A DNA stretch of 64,000 bases from Callaeas wilsoni (taxonomy: Eukaryota; Chordata; Aves; Passeriformes; Callaeidae), in NCBI GenBank assembly GCA_013398955.1, contig VWPU01012288.1, forward strand, positions 184,999 through 248,998, given 5' to 3'. The position numbers were made by a program, and so were the translations under genes. The notes beneath the pieces were generated by a model. That model ran no database searches. It saw only the letters and a program-made list of their open reading frames with translations, and was not told the DNA's origin. Position 1 is the first letter of the stretch; the number at the start of each line of letters is the position of its first letter. Below, one piece after another: positions 14,333-26,300 of the stretch.

Positions 14333-17300
14333 TTCAGCCAACTTGAGGCAGAGAGGCAGGCAAGCAAGTTGTGGAATGGACTGAAGAAAAGTTGTTCCCC
14401 TACCGCATCTGTATCAGGTGGAAAAACAGAAACACTGGCTGCTCTGGAGCAGAAGCCCAAGTTTAAAAATAAGGTTACCTGTGCAACATCATGTTTCCAT
14501 TTCTAGAGATAAGGGGATAGGGGATAGCAATGGCTGAGGTGCTGCACTGTGTCACCTGAGAAAACAACACATAATATGCAAAGATACAGGGTTTCCTTTA
14601 TTGTGGTATCAGCTGTCTGTTTTATTCACAAGTCAGGCCTCTGAGATAGCTGCTGTGCAGACTCAGAAACACTAGAGTCGTACAGCATGGCTCTGCCATG
14701 ACTACATTTTAAGTCCTCAGTTGTCTCCCAACTCTCCACAGATGGTGCCTTCTGCTCCCCACCAGCACCACCTCTGCCTGCTTGTCCCTGCACAGCTGCA
14801 AATAAGCAATTGCCTCTGAATATCCTTCTAGTGTCTGATCAACAGGATGGCAATCACTGCTCTGGGAAAGTGCCTTCAAATGTCTGCACTGATTGCTCTG
14901 CTTTTGGAGGAAGATGAGTAGCTCTGCTTCACCCCCAATGAGCCAGCAACGAAACCATCCAAGAACTGATTCAGCAGGTAAACTTCTAAACTACATAAGC
15001 TAGATGTCAATTAGCTTTAATTAAGTCCAAAATGAAAGACCTGTGAACACAAGGTTTTTCTGCAGCCCTTGTTTTCTGTAAGAAACTCATTTCTCTTGGC
15101 AAGAGCTCAGCTGAATCACAACACAAGTAATGAACAATCAGCAAAAATAAATATGGTTTTATAAGTGCATTGAGGTATGTTCAGCAAAGTTGATTAAGGG
15201 AAAAATAATCAAACAAACATCAATATTTGAGACAGCAGAAGGGCTTGAATATTCTAGAGTTGTTTAAAAAAAAAAAAATCCAGGTATTTTTTCTGGCAGC
15301 AGCTCCTTTCTAAAACTAGAAACTATCCCCAACTCATCTTTCCTCCAGCCCTCAGTTTCAGTGTTCTTCCTCAGAAGACAGCAAGGGTGAAGAAAGATAC
15401 CACTGAGTTTTCCTCCCATTATTTTGTCCACCTCTAACATCTGTAACCTTGTCTATACCTTCTAGCTAGCTAAAACCAGCTGTACTCCTTTTGATGTCTC
15501 TTCAAGTGGCAACATGCACCAATTCTTGGAGAGTGTCACGACCTCCTGAACTCATTACTCACCTTTTCACTTTGGCTCTCATTCTGTGCAGTTTTTCTTT
15601 CCTTCCATTTTTTCTTTACTCAAATATTTAATTAATTTGTGGTTCAGCTCTAAAGTCATCTGAAAAAAGACCAGGCTCTGCAGAATCAATTACATTTGCA
15701 GTTACTAGTCTGCAGCCCACTGGACATGAGGAGGACCTCACCACCGCAAATTTACTTGGTTCTCATTAGCTTAACATGTCAACATCTCCTCTCTTCCAGT
15801 TGCATGGGCTCAACTGACTTTAAAGACATAAAAATAAGTACTTCTTGCTGCTCACTGAAAATATATTGGGCTGAAGGCTTCTCTCTCCCCCTCTGCAATT
15901 TAAAGGTACAACAGAGATCAAGCAGGCGATGGGGAATATGGTATTGTCATAGAATCACCCTAAGACAGTAGGAAAAGGCAGAAATGTCAGTGGCTCTACA
16001 CCAATTTTTACAGCATTTTATGATCTATCCCTCAGCTTTGGTTGAGTACTGCCTGCTAGGGTGGAGACCACCACTAGGAGACTTGAACCTGGCCAAGCAG
16101 ACTTCAAAGTGGGCCTTTTCCTCAAGGATCCATTCAGAGAGCACCAGCTGAACTGAGGCAAAGCCCATAACCATCAGTCCTTTAGAGGTATCAAACGACC
16201 ACTCTGGAAACCAGCATAGAAATCCACGGAGCAACTGCTTTCATTCCTCTTATTGACTAGTACAGCAATATATTCCTGTGAATAATGAACCTTAACACTG
16301 GTCCTTTACAAACATGTCCTAACACAGTTACAATTTACCTCTAGCTGTCTCTAGCAGTTGCTGATAAATGTGCCATGTTGCCATAGGAGGTGCAAAAATC
16401 CAAGTAGTTGGGGTTTTTTACAGTAACTACTACCTAGCTGCCCATATTAATTGAGAGAGTGAGCACATTATATAAGGAGATTAGACCATGTCATATTTAC
16501 AACCTCGGAGTCCCCAGTGAGAGAAATTGCTCAGCTGTTACTGTCAGTGCCTTCTTCAAACAGGAACCCTGCTGACAAGATGATGAATTCAGAACATCGT
16601 TGCCAATTAATGATTTGTAGGCAGAAGGGATTTCAATAGTTCCCATATGTTTGTGAGGATGACTGGGATTTACATCACCTCTAATAAAAGAGTGTAGTCT
16701 GCTCTGTCCAGACGTGACACTAGAGATTGGAAAATGTCATCTTTGCAGGAGAAATTTTAATAAACAAAGCCAGGCTCTTCTGGGTTGAAAATTTTTCCCA
16801 AAGCACGGTCAGGAAAAACCTGCTTACTAAGTGAAAGCGAACTGGGAGACCACTTGCAAGATGCACCCAAGTGATTTACAAACCAAAGGTCAGAAGTTAT
16901 TTAGGTGTTCGTGAAAGCTACACAGCAGAGTGCCAAGACCATCATTATGTCACCCAGGAGCATGGAGTGCATTTCCTTAGCATCAATCAGACTGAAAAAA
17001 AAGGTCAGCATTTACAAATCCACAGGACCTTTCTTGGTGTTACTCACTCTGCTTAGGGATGCAAAGTTTAACTTCGCTGTCCTAGAAGACAATCTCATCT
17101 TTGTGAGTTTAACAATAACCAAACCAGAAAGCATTTTACTCACATGGCATATTGACATGAACTCCCGTACATGCTGAATACAGCCCTCCTGAACGGGAAT
17201 GCCTCCTATCAACTGAGCATCTCAGAGCCAACCAGCAGGGAATGCTTGCACAACGACCTGGGTTAAACATAGGACATCCAAATGCGGCCCTCAAACAGAA

Positions 17301-17797
17301 TTTGCCATAGGCACTCAAGTCCCATTGATTTGGTCATGGAATTTAGGGCTATCCCACAAAAAAGAATTACCGGCTTTAACACCTCCAGAGCAATTGAAGT
17401 GATAAAACTCCCTGCAGGCTGTAGGCGAGGTAAAGAGTAGTTTATGTGGATATACCTTAGGAACAAGGCAGGGATACACCACCACAAAGCATGTTTACAC
17501 TTCCTAATTATGATCACAGGCCTACCCAACACAGCCATAAATTGACAGGCCAGATACTGTCCTCTTGATTAAGAAAAACAAATTTAAAAACACCCAACCC
17601 ACACCCAAAAACGGAAGGCACAACCTTTAATCACTAAGGTCTTCTGAAAGCACACCCCAGATTGATACCTCAATACTGCCAGAGATGTAACCCCTCTACA
17701 GGCAGGGCACGTTCTTCAATGATAGTCTCAGGTTTCTGGTTTAAATCTGTAGTTTTTTGAGTTTGGTGTTTTGGGTTTTAGTTCTTTTTTTAATTAG

Positions 17798-17814
17798 TTT
17801 TTTTTTTTTTTTTT
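17798..17814. repeat. Poly-T homopolymer run
   Basis: There are 17 consecutive T residues at the end of a wider T/G-rich stretch starting around 17745. In the transcribed direction it is poly-A inside intron 3. No associated mobile element was recognised. Confidence 0.9.
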
Positions 17815-19491
17815 GGTTTTGAGACCTCTAAGAGTGCTTTGAGAAATCCTCTTGCAGCATCAGAGGACAGGATTTGAAACGTGACTAATAAAGGACTCCT
17901 TTCCTCCAAAAATTCTTACAGGTGGACTGACCTTGGTGTCTAGACCTAGCATCAAATCAGTGTCTGTCACTTTGTGACATGATATTTTCTGCCATAATTA
18001 AGCAAAACCTTGCTGATCTATCAGCCAACATCCCTTGTCTGTGGCAGTCTGTATTTCCTCAGCTAGAGATAATGCAGATCTTAACTTCCCCATTGTACAG
18101 TATTAAATATCAAGTTAGTCTCTTCTTCCCCCCAAAAAAGGAGAAATATCTTTATTAGCACAGGAAAAGCAAAACCAAGACAGATTTTGCTGTATTGACT
18201 ACAGCTGTAGAAAAAGGAGACTGTTCTGGTCAAAAATCACACTCCACATGCTGCTTAGCAGAGGCTTCTCTCTGACATTGCATCTTCTCTCCATGTCAGC
18301 CCTTGAAGAGATCTGAACTATCTTCAGGGGCACAAGCATGTGACCGAGGACTAGAGGATCAAGGCCACAGTTTGCTGTGGATATGCATTGATCTATTCTT
18401 TGTACCACACTACAAACACCAATAATGAGTGTCTGGAGTGAGGTGAAGAGAAAAGGCAACACAGACTTTGGCTGAAGTGGAATTCCTCTGCCTTCCCTGC
18501 AGTATCTATTACTATCCATTATTAAGTGGCTGCAAAGACAAGCCAATTAAGATGGGACTGATAACCAATATGCATTAATTTTGCAAAAAACAAACTGTAT
18601 TGAAATCTTTATTTGTTTACCCTTCTCTTTTACAAGCAAATTAATTTTAGGCTACCTGTTATGTATTTACAACAGAAGGGCAAATTTTATACACAAGCAT
18701 GTAATACAGCAAACTATAAAATGAGATTATACACTCAGACTATATTGTTGTTTTTTACAAGTATTCTTTTTAAGGTCTCGAGCTTTAGATACCCTAGATA
18801 CCTAGGCACAAGGCCTCTGATGATTCAGGAGACTTATGCTGACCAGCAACTTGAGAACCTCAGCCAGCTACTTGTGCGAAAACTTCAGCACATATGGAAG
18901 CATTTTTATCAGTGGGGCTTTAAGTTTAACTCTGAACAGATGAGCACCTTTGTATTAAATTATTTACCAGAGAGGAAAATCAATCAATTCACACCACATC
19001 AAATATCCAGCCCCCCCTAAAGTGATAAAGACAGAAAAACATACTCCTTCAAGTATAAAAACAAAATGCATCTTCTATAGAGAGATTAACTTCAAACATT
19101 CCGTGATACAGTCCAGAAAAAAAGGAACCAGGCTTCTAAGACTCATAAGGAAACTCTGATACTGAGGAAAAATAACATAAATCTCTAAATAACTGATAAG
19201 ACCACAATTGCCTCATGGATGCAATAGTACAGTGCTCCAAAGGTAATAGCTGAATGCCAGATTCTCCTTGTTCGCAGCTCTGTAAGCACCAGAAGCACCT
19301 GCACACAGGTGTCAAGCGCCACGACATCCATCCCAGGCCTCTCTCTTCCTGCTGTAACACTTACTCAAAGGACCTCAGTGGAAGTGAGAGCCTGACCCAC
19401 CACTGTCAACTCAACCAGGCACAAAAAAGGGAAGCCTCGACTGCACATCACCTCAGAAGCTCAGCAGAGCACCCTCCCTGCAAACCCTTAC

Positions 19492-20155
19492 CTTGGCAGG
19501 TGTTGTTCTTCTCCTCATACCCTGCCTTGCACAAGCACTTCCCGATGGGCACCAGCCATTCCCCCTCTGCACTGCAGTGCATCTTCGGTGCCTCCTCAGT
19601 CACTGAGTGGTTGATGCAGACACCTGACACCTCCAGGAGCTGCGAGGAATCCGCACCCGTGATGGTGTCGGGGAAGCGGGCCAGGTTGCGGATTACCGAC
19701 GGGCATTTCTTGTAGTATACGCGCACGGAGACCAGGGCAATGCAGGCACCCACGTCCTGGAAAGCGAGGTAAAATCCCTTTTTTGTCAGGGGCCCAACGT
19801 CTCTCACCTCCGTGTTGAGCTTCATTACTCTGTCGCCAAGGTCTAACTCTGTGAAGCTCTCATCAGCAGCAATGGTATCAATCTTGATGTACTGGTTTTC
19901 TTTGATGTTCCTCCCATCTTCATCATCTGATTCAAAATAATACATGTTAAAAGTCTCCTTGCAGGTCCCAAGTCCTCCTGGAAGGCTATTACAGTCCCTC
20001 AGGGTGAATTTGAGCTCAATGAAGATGCGGGATGCCCCTTCATTAGAGATCCAGCTGGTCAGAAGCCAGTTGTTCTGATTCTGTTCCATTACCTTGCATA
20101 CTTGGTATGTGTGTATCGGAGCGTAGTTTTCATCCACCTCACCAATTTCTTCCCA
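19492..20155 (-). CDS. EPHA5: EPHA5 exon 3: ephrin-binding domain and start of cysteine-rich region
   Basis: The 664-bp exon encodes 221 complete codons plus one base. EPHA5 is a membrane receptor tyrosine kinase that binds GPI-anchored ephrin-A ligands in axon guidance and synapse formation. Residues 1-150 (from WEEIGEV) form the ephrin-binding domain; the expected disulfide cysteines are present as C20/C138 and C55/C65. Recognisable family stretches are NQNNW (26-30), LRDCNSLPG (52-60), [11 protein letters not shown] (91-101) and [17 protein letters not shown] (130-146). From about C151 the sushi-like part of the cysteine-rich region begins, with C180, C194, C207, C209 and C220. N-glycosylation sequons lie at N182 (NHS) and N217 (NNT). 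The acceptor is ...TTTTTATACAG before 20155 and the donor is CAAG|GTAAGG at 19492/19491; entry phase is 0 and exit phase 1. The wording ([26 protein letters not shown]) matches EPHA5 rather than EPHA7 or EPHA3. No frameshift or stop is seen. Confidence 0.97.
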
Positions 20156-22001
20156 CTGTATAAAAAGGAAAAGTATTTTTTAAAACAGTCACAACTCACG
20201 TAAACTCTTAGCTTTCCCACCTAAGAGCATCTTGGGCTTCACAACTCAGGACTTTTGGGAGAAAAAATGTTTTAATTGCCAAGCTTTTTGTACTAGAGGC
20301 TCGATACATTCCTGATAAAGTCAGATAAATGATCCTTTATAAATAGAAAAGGATGCCTGTTAAAACCCTTTTAAACACTTCAAAAGTGGGAACACATATT
20401 GCTGGGTTTGTCCACTGGTACTCAGGAAACAAAACAAAAGCAGATGGGGCCATTTCTGTGGGCTTTTCCAACGCATCCACATAGGAGGAAAAAAAAAAAG
20501 CTATTTACAGTTCATCTGTCCCCATGCCGCCAGGCTCCTTTCTACCACATCCTCAAATCACTGCCCCACATAACGAAAATCACACTTCTCCAAGCTAGTC
20601 TCCCCCACCAAATGGCATGCCAGAAAATCAGTGGAGTGATACAGGAAATAAATGGGCCTTTGCTCTCCCCAACTGTGCTAGTCAGAGTAGTTCTTGCCCA
20701 TGCAAAGAGAAGATTACTTCCAATATAGGATACAGGGATCTGCAAACCTTGAACTGTTTAGGTGCTACACAGGTTTTTAAGCAGAGCTCCAGGCAACTTT
20801 TTGCAGCTCTTTGTGGGAATTGTAACAACTGTTTGTTCATTTTATTTTAGCCATGCTCTGAAGGGCATCACTTGGAAGAAATGCTTTTTCCTGATGCAGC
20901 ACAGAGTCAGTAGCACCACAACTCTGCCTACAATAGATACACATTAGTGTTTCCTCTCTGCTTGTGACAACAACAGCGTTGCCTTAGGAGATTAGATTAA
21001 CCATCTAAGTGCAGCAAAGAACCCAGGAGAGCCAGCATTGGTTTCAATTTTGTTCCCTTCTACTTTTGACCCACTTGTCTGCAAGGGCTTAATTCCCAAT
21101 GCCTTCTCCATGCTCTGCTCAGCACTGCTGCACACACCTGGTCACAGCTGCAGATGCAGCACAAAGCAAACACACAGAGCATAGTTCAAAGGTACTCCCG
21201 TGCAAGGTAGTAGCTATAATCCAAGCTGTGTATCTTCTAAGGGCCAAAGGCCAAATTTTTGGAAATACAGCCTGGAACAAAGTTTAGAGTGTTCTCAGCC
21301 CAGATGCCATTACTGCAGAACTAACACAGAACACCCTCAGAATCAATGCAACAAAGAAGATATTTTTAAGGGAGATGTTTTACATTTTAAATTAAAATAG
21401 CAGCAACGAATGATATGAGACCATAACCTGATGGTACAGTCCAAAATGAATTCTAAATACCACCATCAGAAAAACATTTGTTCTCCTTCCTGACCTGGGA
21501 TGTGAAAGTAGGGACTTGTGCAATTTCAGGAAGACATGCCCACTGTGATGAGCAGAGTTCATATGTACCACCAGTCTTCCAAGTAAGGAACCTAACCCAA
21601 AGACATTGTTGTCATAGCAAGCAGTGCTTTCATTTCTAACTCTTTTTTTATGTCTCCGTGCTTAAACAGGCCACAACCCTACTGTGATTAAGATGTACTT
21701 GTCACTGGGTAGCACCACAGAATTGGACAAAGATATGTTTGCAGTGAAAGTCAGGCACATCTGTGCAGGAGTCATGCCTAACTTTAGGAGAGGAAATTAA
21801 CTATTGTAAGGAGAGAGAAAAGATACAAGAAAAGTATGAAACATAGAATAATTCTGTAGCTAGGTGTCCCATGTTCCGGTAAATAGGGAGGTTTTGATAT
21901 ATGAAACTAAAAGCAGAAAAACACTATTCTTCAACTAGTGTGGTTAATTTAAGTGATAAATATTCTGTACATATATACTTCCAAGTGAATTTGTCTAACA
22001 T

Positions 22002-22591
22002 TGTGCTAGTTTCAGCTAGGATAGAGATAATTTTCTTCATAGTAGCTCATATGGGGCTATGCTTGGGATTGTGCTAGAAACACCGCTGATGACACAGATG
22101 CTTCAGTGACTGCTAAGCACCACTTACACTAAGTCAAGGCCTTTTCTGCCTCTCAACCCCTCCCACCAGCAAGGAGACTGGGGGTAAACAACAAGCTGGG
22201 AGAGGATACAGCTGGGACAGCCGATCGCAACAGGTCCAAGGGATATTCCAGATCATATAGTGTCATGCTCAGGCACATAAAACTGGAGCAAGAAGAAAGA
22301 ACTGGGGACAGGAAGAATCTGTTTTCCCAAGTCACCATTATATGGTGAGGGAGCCCTGCTTTCATGAGGATGGTTGAACACCCGCCTTCCCATGGAAAGT
22401 GGTCTTTCCAAGGAATTTCTTGGTTTACTTTGCTTGCGTGCGTGGCTTTTGCTTTACCTATTTTAGTGTCTTTATCTTAACCCATGAGTTTTCTCACTTT
22501 TATTCTTCTGATCTGCTCACTCATTCACTGCAGGGGAAGTGAATGAGTGGCTGTGTGGCACTTAGCTGCCAGCTGGGGTTAAACCACAACA
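22002..22591 (+). repeat. 5' LTR of the deleted retrovirus
   Basis: The LTR starts TGTGCTAGTTTCAGCTAGGA and ends GGGTTAAACCACAACA, about 590 bp, with TG...CA ends. It aligns by eye along its whole length with the LTR at 42573-43152; shared blocks include AGTCAAGGCCTTTT, AAGGGATATTCCA (GAGGGATATTCCA in the other copy), GGGTTAAACCAC and the GCTTGCGTGCGTGGCTTTTG region. The polyadenylation-like ATTAAA of the other copy is changed here to ATTTTA. Confidence 0.88.
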
Positions 22592-23150
22592 GTCCTTTTT
22601 GATGGCCAATGTGGGGCTGGAAGGGTTTGAGATAATGACAGGTTTGATTTGAATGTGCTAGATTGAATTTATAGCTGCTGTTGTTGTTTAGCTATTCACT
22701 GACTGGCTCCTGGGCTTGCCATGGGGCTTGATTGCCTCACTGCACACTAAAGCCTGGTGCTCGTTAGTGGCTGCTCCTTGGTTCTGCTGCTTGCTGAACA
22801 GCTGATCATTTTACTCTGCTGGGCCGGGGAACGTTTTGATGTCAGCAGTGGCATGCTGACAGATGTCCAGGCCATCACTGATGTTTCTGTGATGCTATGC
22901 TGGATATACTGTAACTGCAGTGTGAACTCCACTTGACAGGAATGCGACCTGGGGGGTTAGCAGCAGGAACACCCCTGAAGAGACTGTGGCACATAGACAA
23001 GGCTCCACTTTGAGCAGGTAAAATCCTAGGGGACTGAAGTCTGTGGCTAAGGCCAAAAAGGAACAGGGGCAAGGAGAGGAGTTCATTGCAATGTTAAACC
23101 AAATGGTCTGGTCCAAAGCAACCACGGATAGAGACTGCAATGAAAATGCC

Positions 23151-23376
23151 ACCCTGCCTACCTGGAGATGGCTGAACACCAGACAGCCCATCGGACTGGC
23201 AAATTAATTCCTTGGTTTGCTTTGCTTGTGCATGCAGCTTTTGCTTTACGTATTTTAGTACCTTTATCTCAAGTCATGAATTCTCACTTTTACCCTTCTG
23301 ATTGGCTCACTCCCTGGTGGGGAGTGAGAGAGAGGCTGTGTGGTGCTTAGCTGCTGGCTGGGGTTAAAACATGACA
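23151..23376 (+). repeat. Truncated 3' LTR of the deleted retrovirus
   Basis: Only the last 226 bp or so of the LTR is present. It begins at ACCCTGCCTACCTGGAGATG, matching the CTGCTTTCCTGGAGATG region of the solo LTR, and ends GGGTTAAAACATGACA. About the first 60% of a normal LTR is missing, so a deletion removed both internal sequence and the 5' part of this LTR, or the copy arose from a recombined template. Confidence 0.8.
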
Positions 23377-26300
23377 CTATATAAAGGTTAAGTCCTATAT
23401 TTATAAAGGTGGATGGTAATTCTCTGATGAAAAGAGAGAGTAACCCTCCACTTCCCCCAACCCACAGGGAGGTCCCTGCCAAATCAGCCCAGGGGACAGA
23501 TGAGCACATCCCAATAAAGCCCAGGAAATACATATTGACTTTAACTTTACTTTTTTCTGGCTGAAGGTCAGAGGATCACTTGAACAACTGCTCACATCAA
23601 TGAGCACATATGAAGAAGTGTTAACTTCCAGAAGGAAGTGGTACAAAGCGTTTCAGGACTGGAAATGGCTCAGATCAGTTTTACCACGTGGGGATGTTTA
23701 TGGATGGCCACAAGATACATAGTGTAACTCTGTACAACATTTAGGGAGCATTAATGTATCTTTCTTTCATAGAACTGACATTTACAATGACTGTGATGTT
23801 GCAGTAATATCATTAGTGACCTAAATTGAAGGCATGCTGAAAAATATCACTTGACTTTTTTCATACTTGCCAGGTCAATTTTCAAGGACCCAACCGTGAT
23901 GCTGCCCAGAGTTATGAAGTTAAGCTCATTTCCAGCGCTGCTTCAGGAGTTGCACTTTTGAGAGTGAGGACAAAGTTCATTTGTTGAAAAACTAAGTGCA
24001 GTGATTCTAATGGTTGTTTTCATGTACTGAGAGCACTAAACACCATGAGGAGAAAGGTCCAAGCATAAATACATCAATGAACTGAGCTAGAGTCTAATCT
24101 CAGCTGCAAGAAATGGCACACGACCTAACATCTCAGGCTTCAGGATGTGCTGCGCTTCCAGTACTGCACCCCAGATCAGAGCAAATCCTGTCATCACCAC
24201 CTGCCATCAAACCTAAAGCAATCATCAGAGCATGAGAAAGGGGAGGTGCTAATGAGCTAAGGCTGCTTATCTCTCTATAATCCTCAAGGGAAAGTCAACC
24301 AGATTTTATCAGCGCAGCCAGTATTGTGCAAAATCTCTGCTCTGTCATTTAATCTTCTTCTCTCCTATCTGCATGTAGGACTACACCATTTCTTTCTCTT
24401 CAGATGGATCTGCCTACCCCCAGAGACTGCAGGCAAGCTGTCACCCTTCTGCTTTTACATCCCTCCACGAGGTGGAGATGGCAGTAAGAGCCCCTGCACC
24501 TTCTGACTGGTCCCAGCTTCCCAGTCTCTACAGACCTCAGACAAGTCTTTCAGCCAATAAAGAAATACAAACTAGAGGATGAAATGCAGTGCCTTACAGT
24601 TAATGAGAAGGAAAACCCACTACATTAAAGAGACAGCATCTAGACGAAAATTATTGGCATGAAAAAAAAAATTAAGTACAACTGAAAAATTGTGTAATGC
24701 TGTAATTCCTCTCTGCAGCACATATTTTTTGAGATATAAATCAACCCCATCTGCAGGATTAAAACAAAAATGCAACCATTAATTTGGTGGTAAATGTTTT
24801 CTCTACATCTTTAATAGCCCTAAGAAGGAAAACACAAATGCATTTCAATGGCCTGATGTTAAATCATTTATAGAAGACCTATTTCTGAATAAGAAATTTC
24901 CAGCACACTACTGCTGGCAAGTAAAAATGCAGCTCCATCAATAGGAAGCAAACAGTTCATACAGGCTGTCTGTCTACAGAAAGGCCAAAGATATCACACA
25001 TCTAACTAAAGATATAAGAGTTAAAAAAACATTCAGTGGAGCAGCCTTGGGTTAAATGGACTATTTTAAAACACATTCACCAGCTGTCTGCTACTCAGGC
25101 TTGTTTCTAATCTCGGAGATTCCAGCAGTGCAATTTGCTACCACAGCACAGCGAAAGGCTGCTGCCCCAAAACCAAATGTTGACAGCAGGGATGAAAATT
25201 TCAGAGCTTTTGTTTATTTGGTTTTGAGGGGGTGGGGGGGGTTGCAGTATGAGTTTTTGTTACTGGTCTTCAGTAACTCATTCACTTTCTTTAGCATCCA
25301 CTAAAGGCAGTATAGACATTTCAAGCCTTGTTCCTAATTCCACACATCCTTGCACTGCTGAAAAAGAAATTAGGCATTTAGCAAAATCCTAGGAGAATCT
25401 TAAGAGGGAAAGGAAGCTTAAGAACATTAAACATAGGTGTTCCTAAGACTTACCTGTAACCTTCCCAGCAGGACTCCTTCACTCCAAGGGCTGTGAATTT
25501 GCCTGTCTTCCCACTATGTATTTCACAGGCTCCATAGTATGAGAAGCCTCATCCTCTCCTATTTAATTTTTCCACCCCACCACACAGACCTCTGCAACAT
25601 ATGCACGTTAACTCAGGTATCTGCTGGGACGAAGGTGTAAAATTAGAAAAGGATTTTCATGTTTTACCTTTTTTTCTTTTAGAAAAAAGCAAGCCTGGCA
25701 CAGATCTCTGATCTCAGGCTTTGAATGTGTGAAAGCATCAGAGATACTCTATATGCTTTGCCCATAGAAAGGCAATTTTACCTCAAAATACTGCTGTCAA
25801 GCCCACCACAAGCCTATATTGGTGCAGAAGATCGCATGGTATGGTGCTGTGCAATCCCTATGCCAAGTCAAAAGGGGACACCCGACGCCCTTCCAGAAGG
25901 GCAAACCAGCCTGGTGTTCGGCTCAGTACCATTTATCCTGCCTTTCATCCTGGTAATATTTGGGCAGACTCTTCGATTTCCTTTTATGCAGCTGATGTTA
26001 AGACCTGGCTGCCAATCAATAGCCTCCAGCTTAGCTCCCACACAAATGTTCCCTCCTGCTACTCAACTTTATCTTGCAACCTGCTTCTTCCCTCCCATCA
26101 CAAACCCCAAAAACTTGTGGGTTGTGTATTTTTTTTTAGCTGCCTGCTGGTTTCCACTTGCTATCGTATTACACAGTTAAAGCAAACAAGCAGCAGGCTC
26201 TCCTCTGCGCAGTTTCAGTGACTTCAGTGAGGTCACGTAAGGCTAAATCTCTAGTGAAAGCCGGGCTGAGCACCACACATCTTCTCTTCTGCACTGCAGA

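Larger units (their letters stand above)
1..19491 (-). other. EPHA5: EPHA5 intron 3 (partial, 5' portion)
   Basis: This stretch begins immediately after the exon 3 donor and continues off the left edge of the window. It contains no second exon that I can recognise: the next expected piece, the rest of the cysteine-rich region, was not found on the minus strand. The content is AT-rich unique sequence with A-rich runs (129-168, 9681-9697), a poly-T run (17798-17814), a GA-rich tract (14196-14332) and a perfect inverted repeat (4709-4746). Open frames here, such as 4752-5237 and 18613-19020 on the plus strand, encode low-complexity or unrecognisable peptides. No interspersed repeat was identified with confidence. 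Confidence 0.85.
22002..23376 (+). mobile_element. Internally deleted endogenous retrovirus (avian ERVL-like), antisense to EPHA5
   Basis: The element is a complete 5' LTR (22002-22591), about 560 bp of internal leader-like sequence and a truncated 3' LTR (23151-23376), all in plus orientation. The start of the internal region (22592-22640) has a GATGGCCAATGTGGGGC motif followed by GGGTTTGAGATAATGACAG, which looks like a decayed primer-binding site and leader. No gag, pol or env frame is recognisable, so the element cannot encode proteins. Both LTRs carry TATTTTAGT where the solo LTR at 42573 has GATTAAACT, which supports the two as a pair from one insertion or subfamily. No clear target-site duplication was found. 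The ERVL class is from memory of common bird LTRs, and the exact family name is uncertain. Confidence 0.8.

Noticed and set aside
15945..15965. TCATAGAATCAC, reminiscent of the CR1 3' tail
   Set aside because: The match is only about 12 bases and the following sequence does not continue into CR1.
18613..19020. 135-codon plus-strand frame just downstream of exon 3
   Set aside because: It is AT-rich, matches nothing I recognise, and is on the opposite strand in intron 3.
22002..23376. Expectation of a 5-bp target-site duplication around the retroviral element
   Set aside because: AACAT precedes the 5' LTR and also occurs inside the 3' LTR end, but that match lies within the LTR's own terminal sequence, and the true 3' flank (CTATA) differs.
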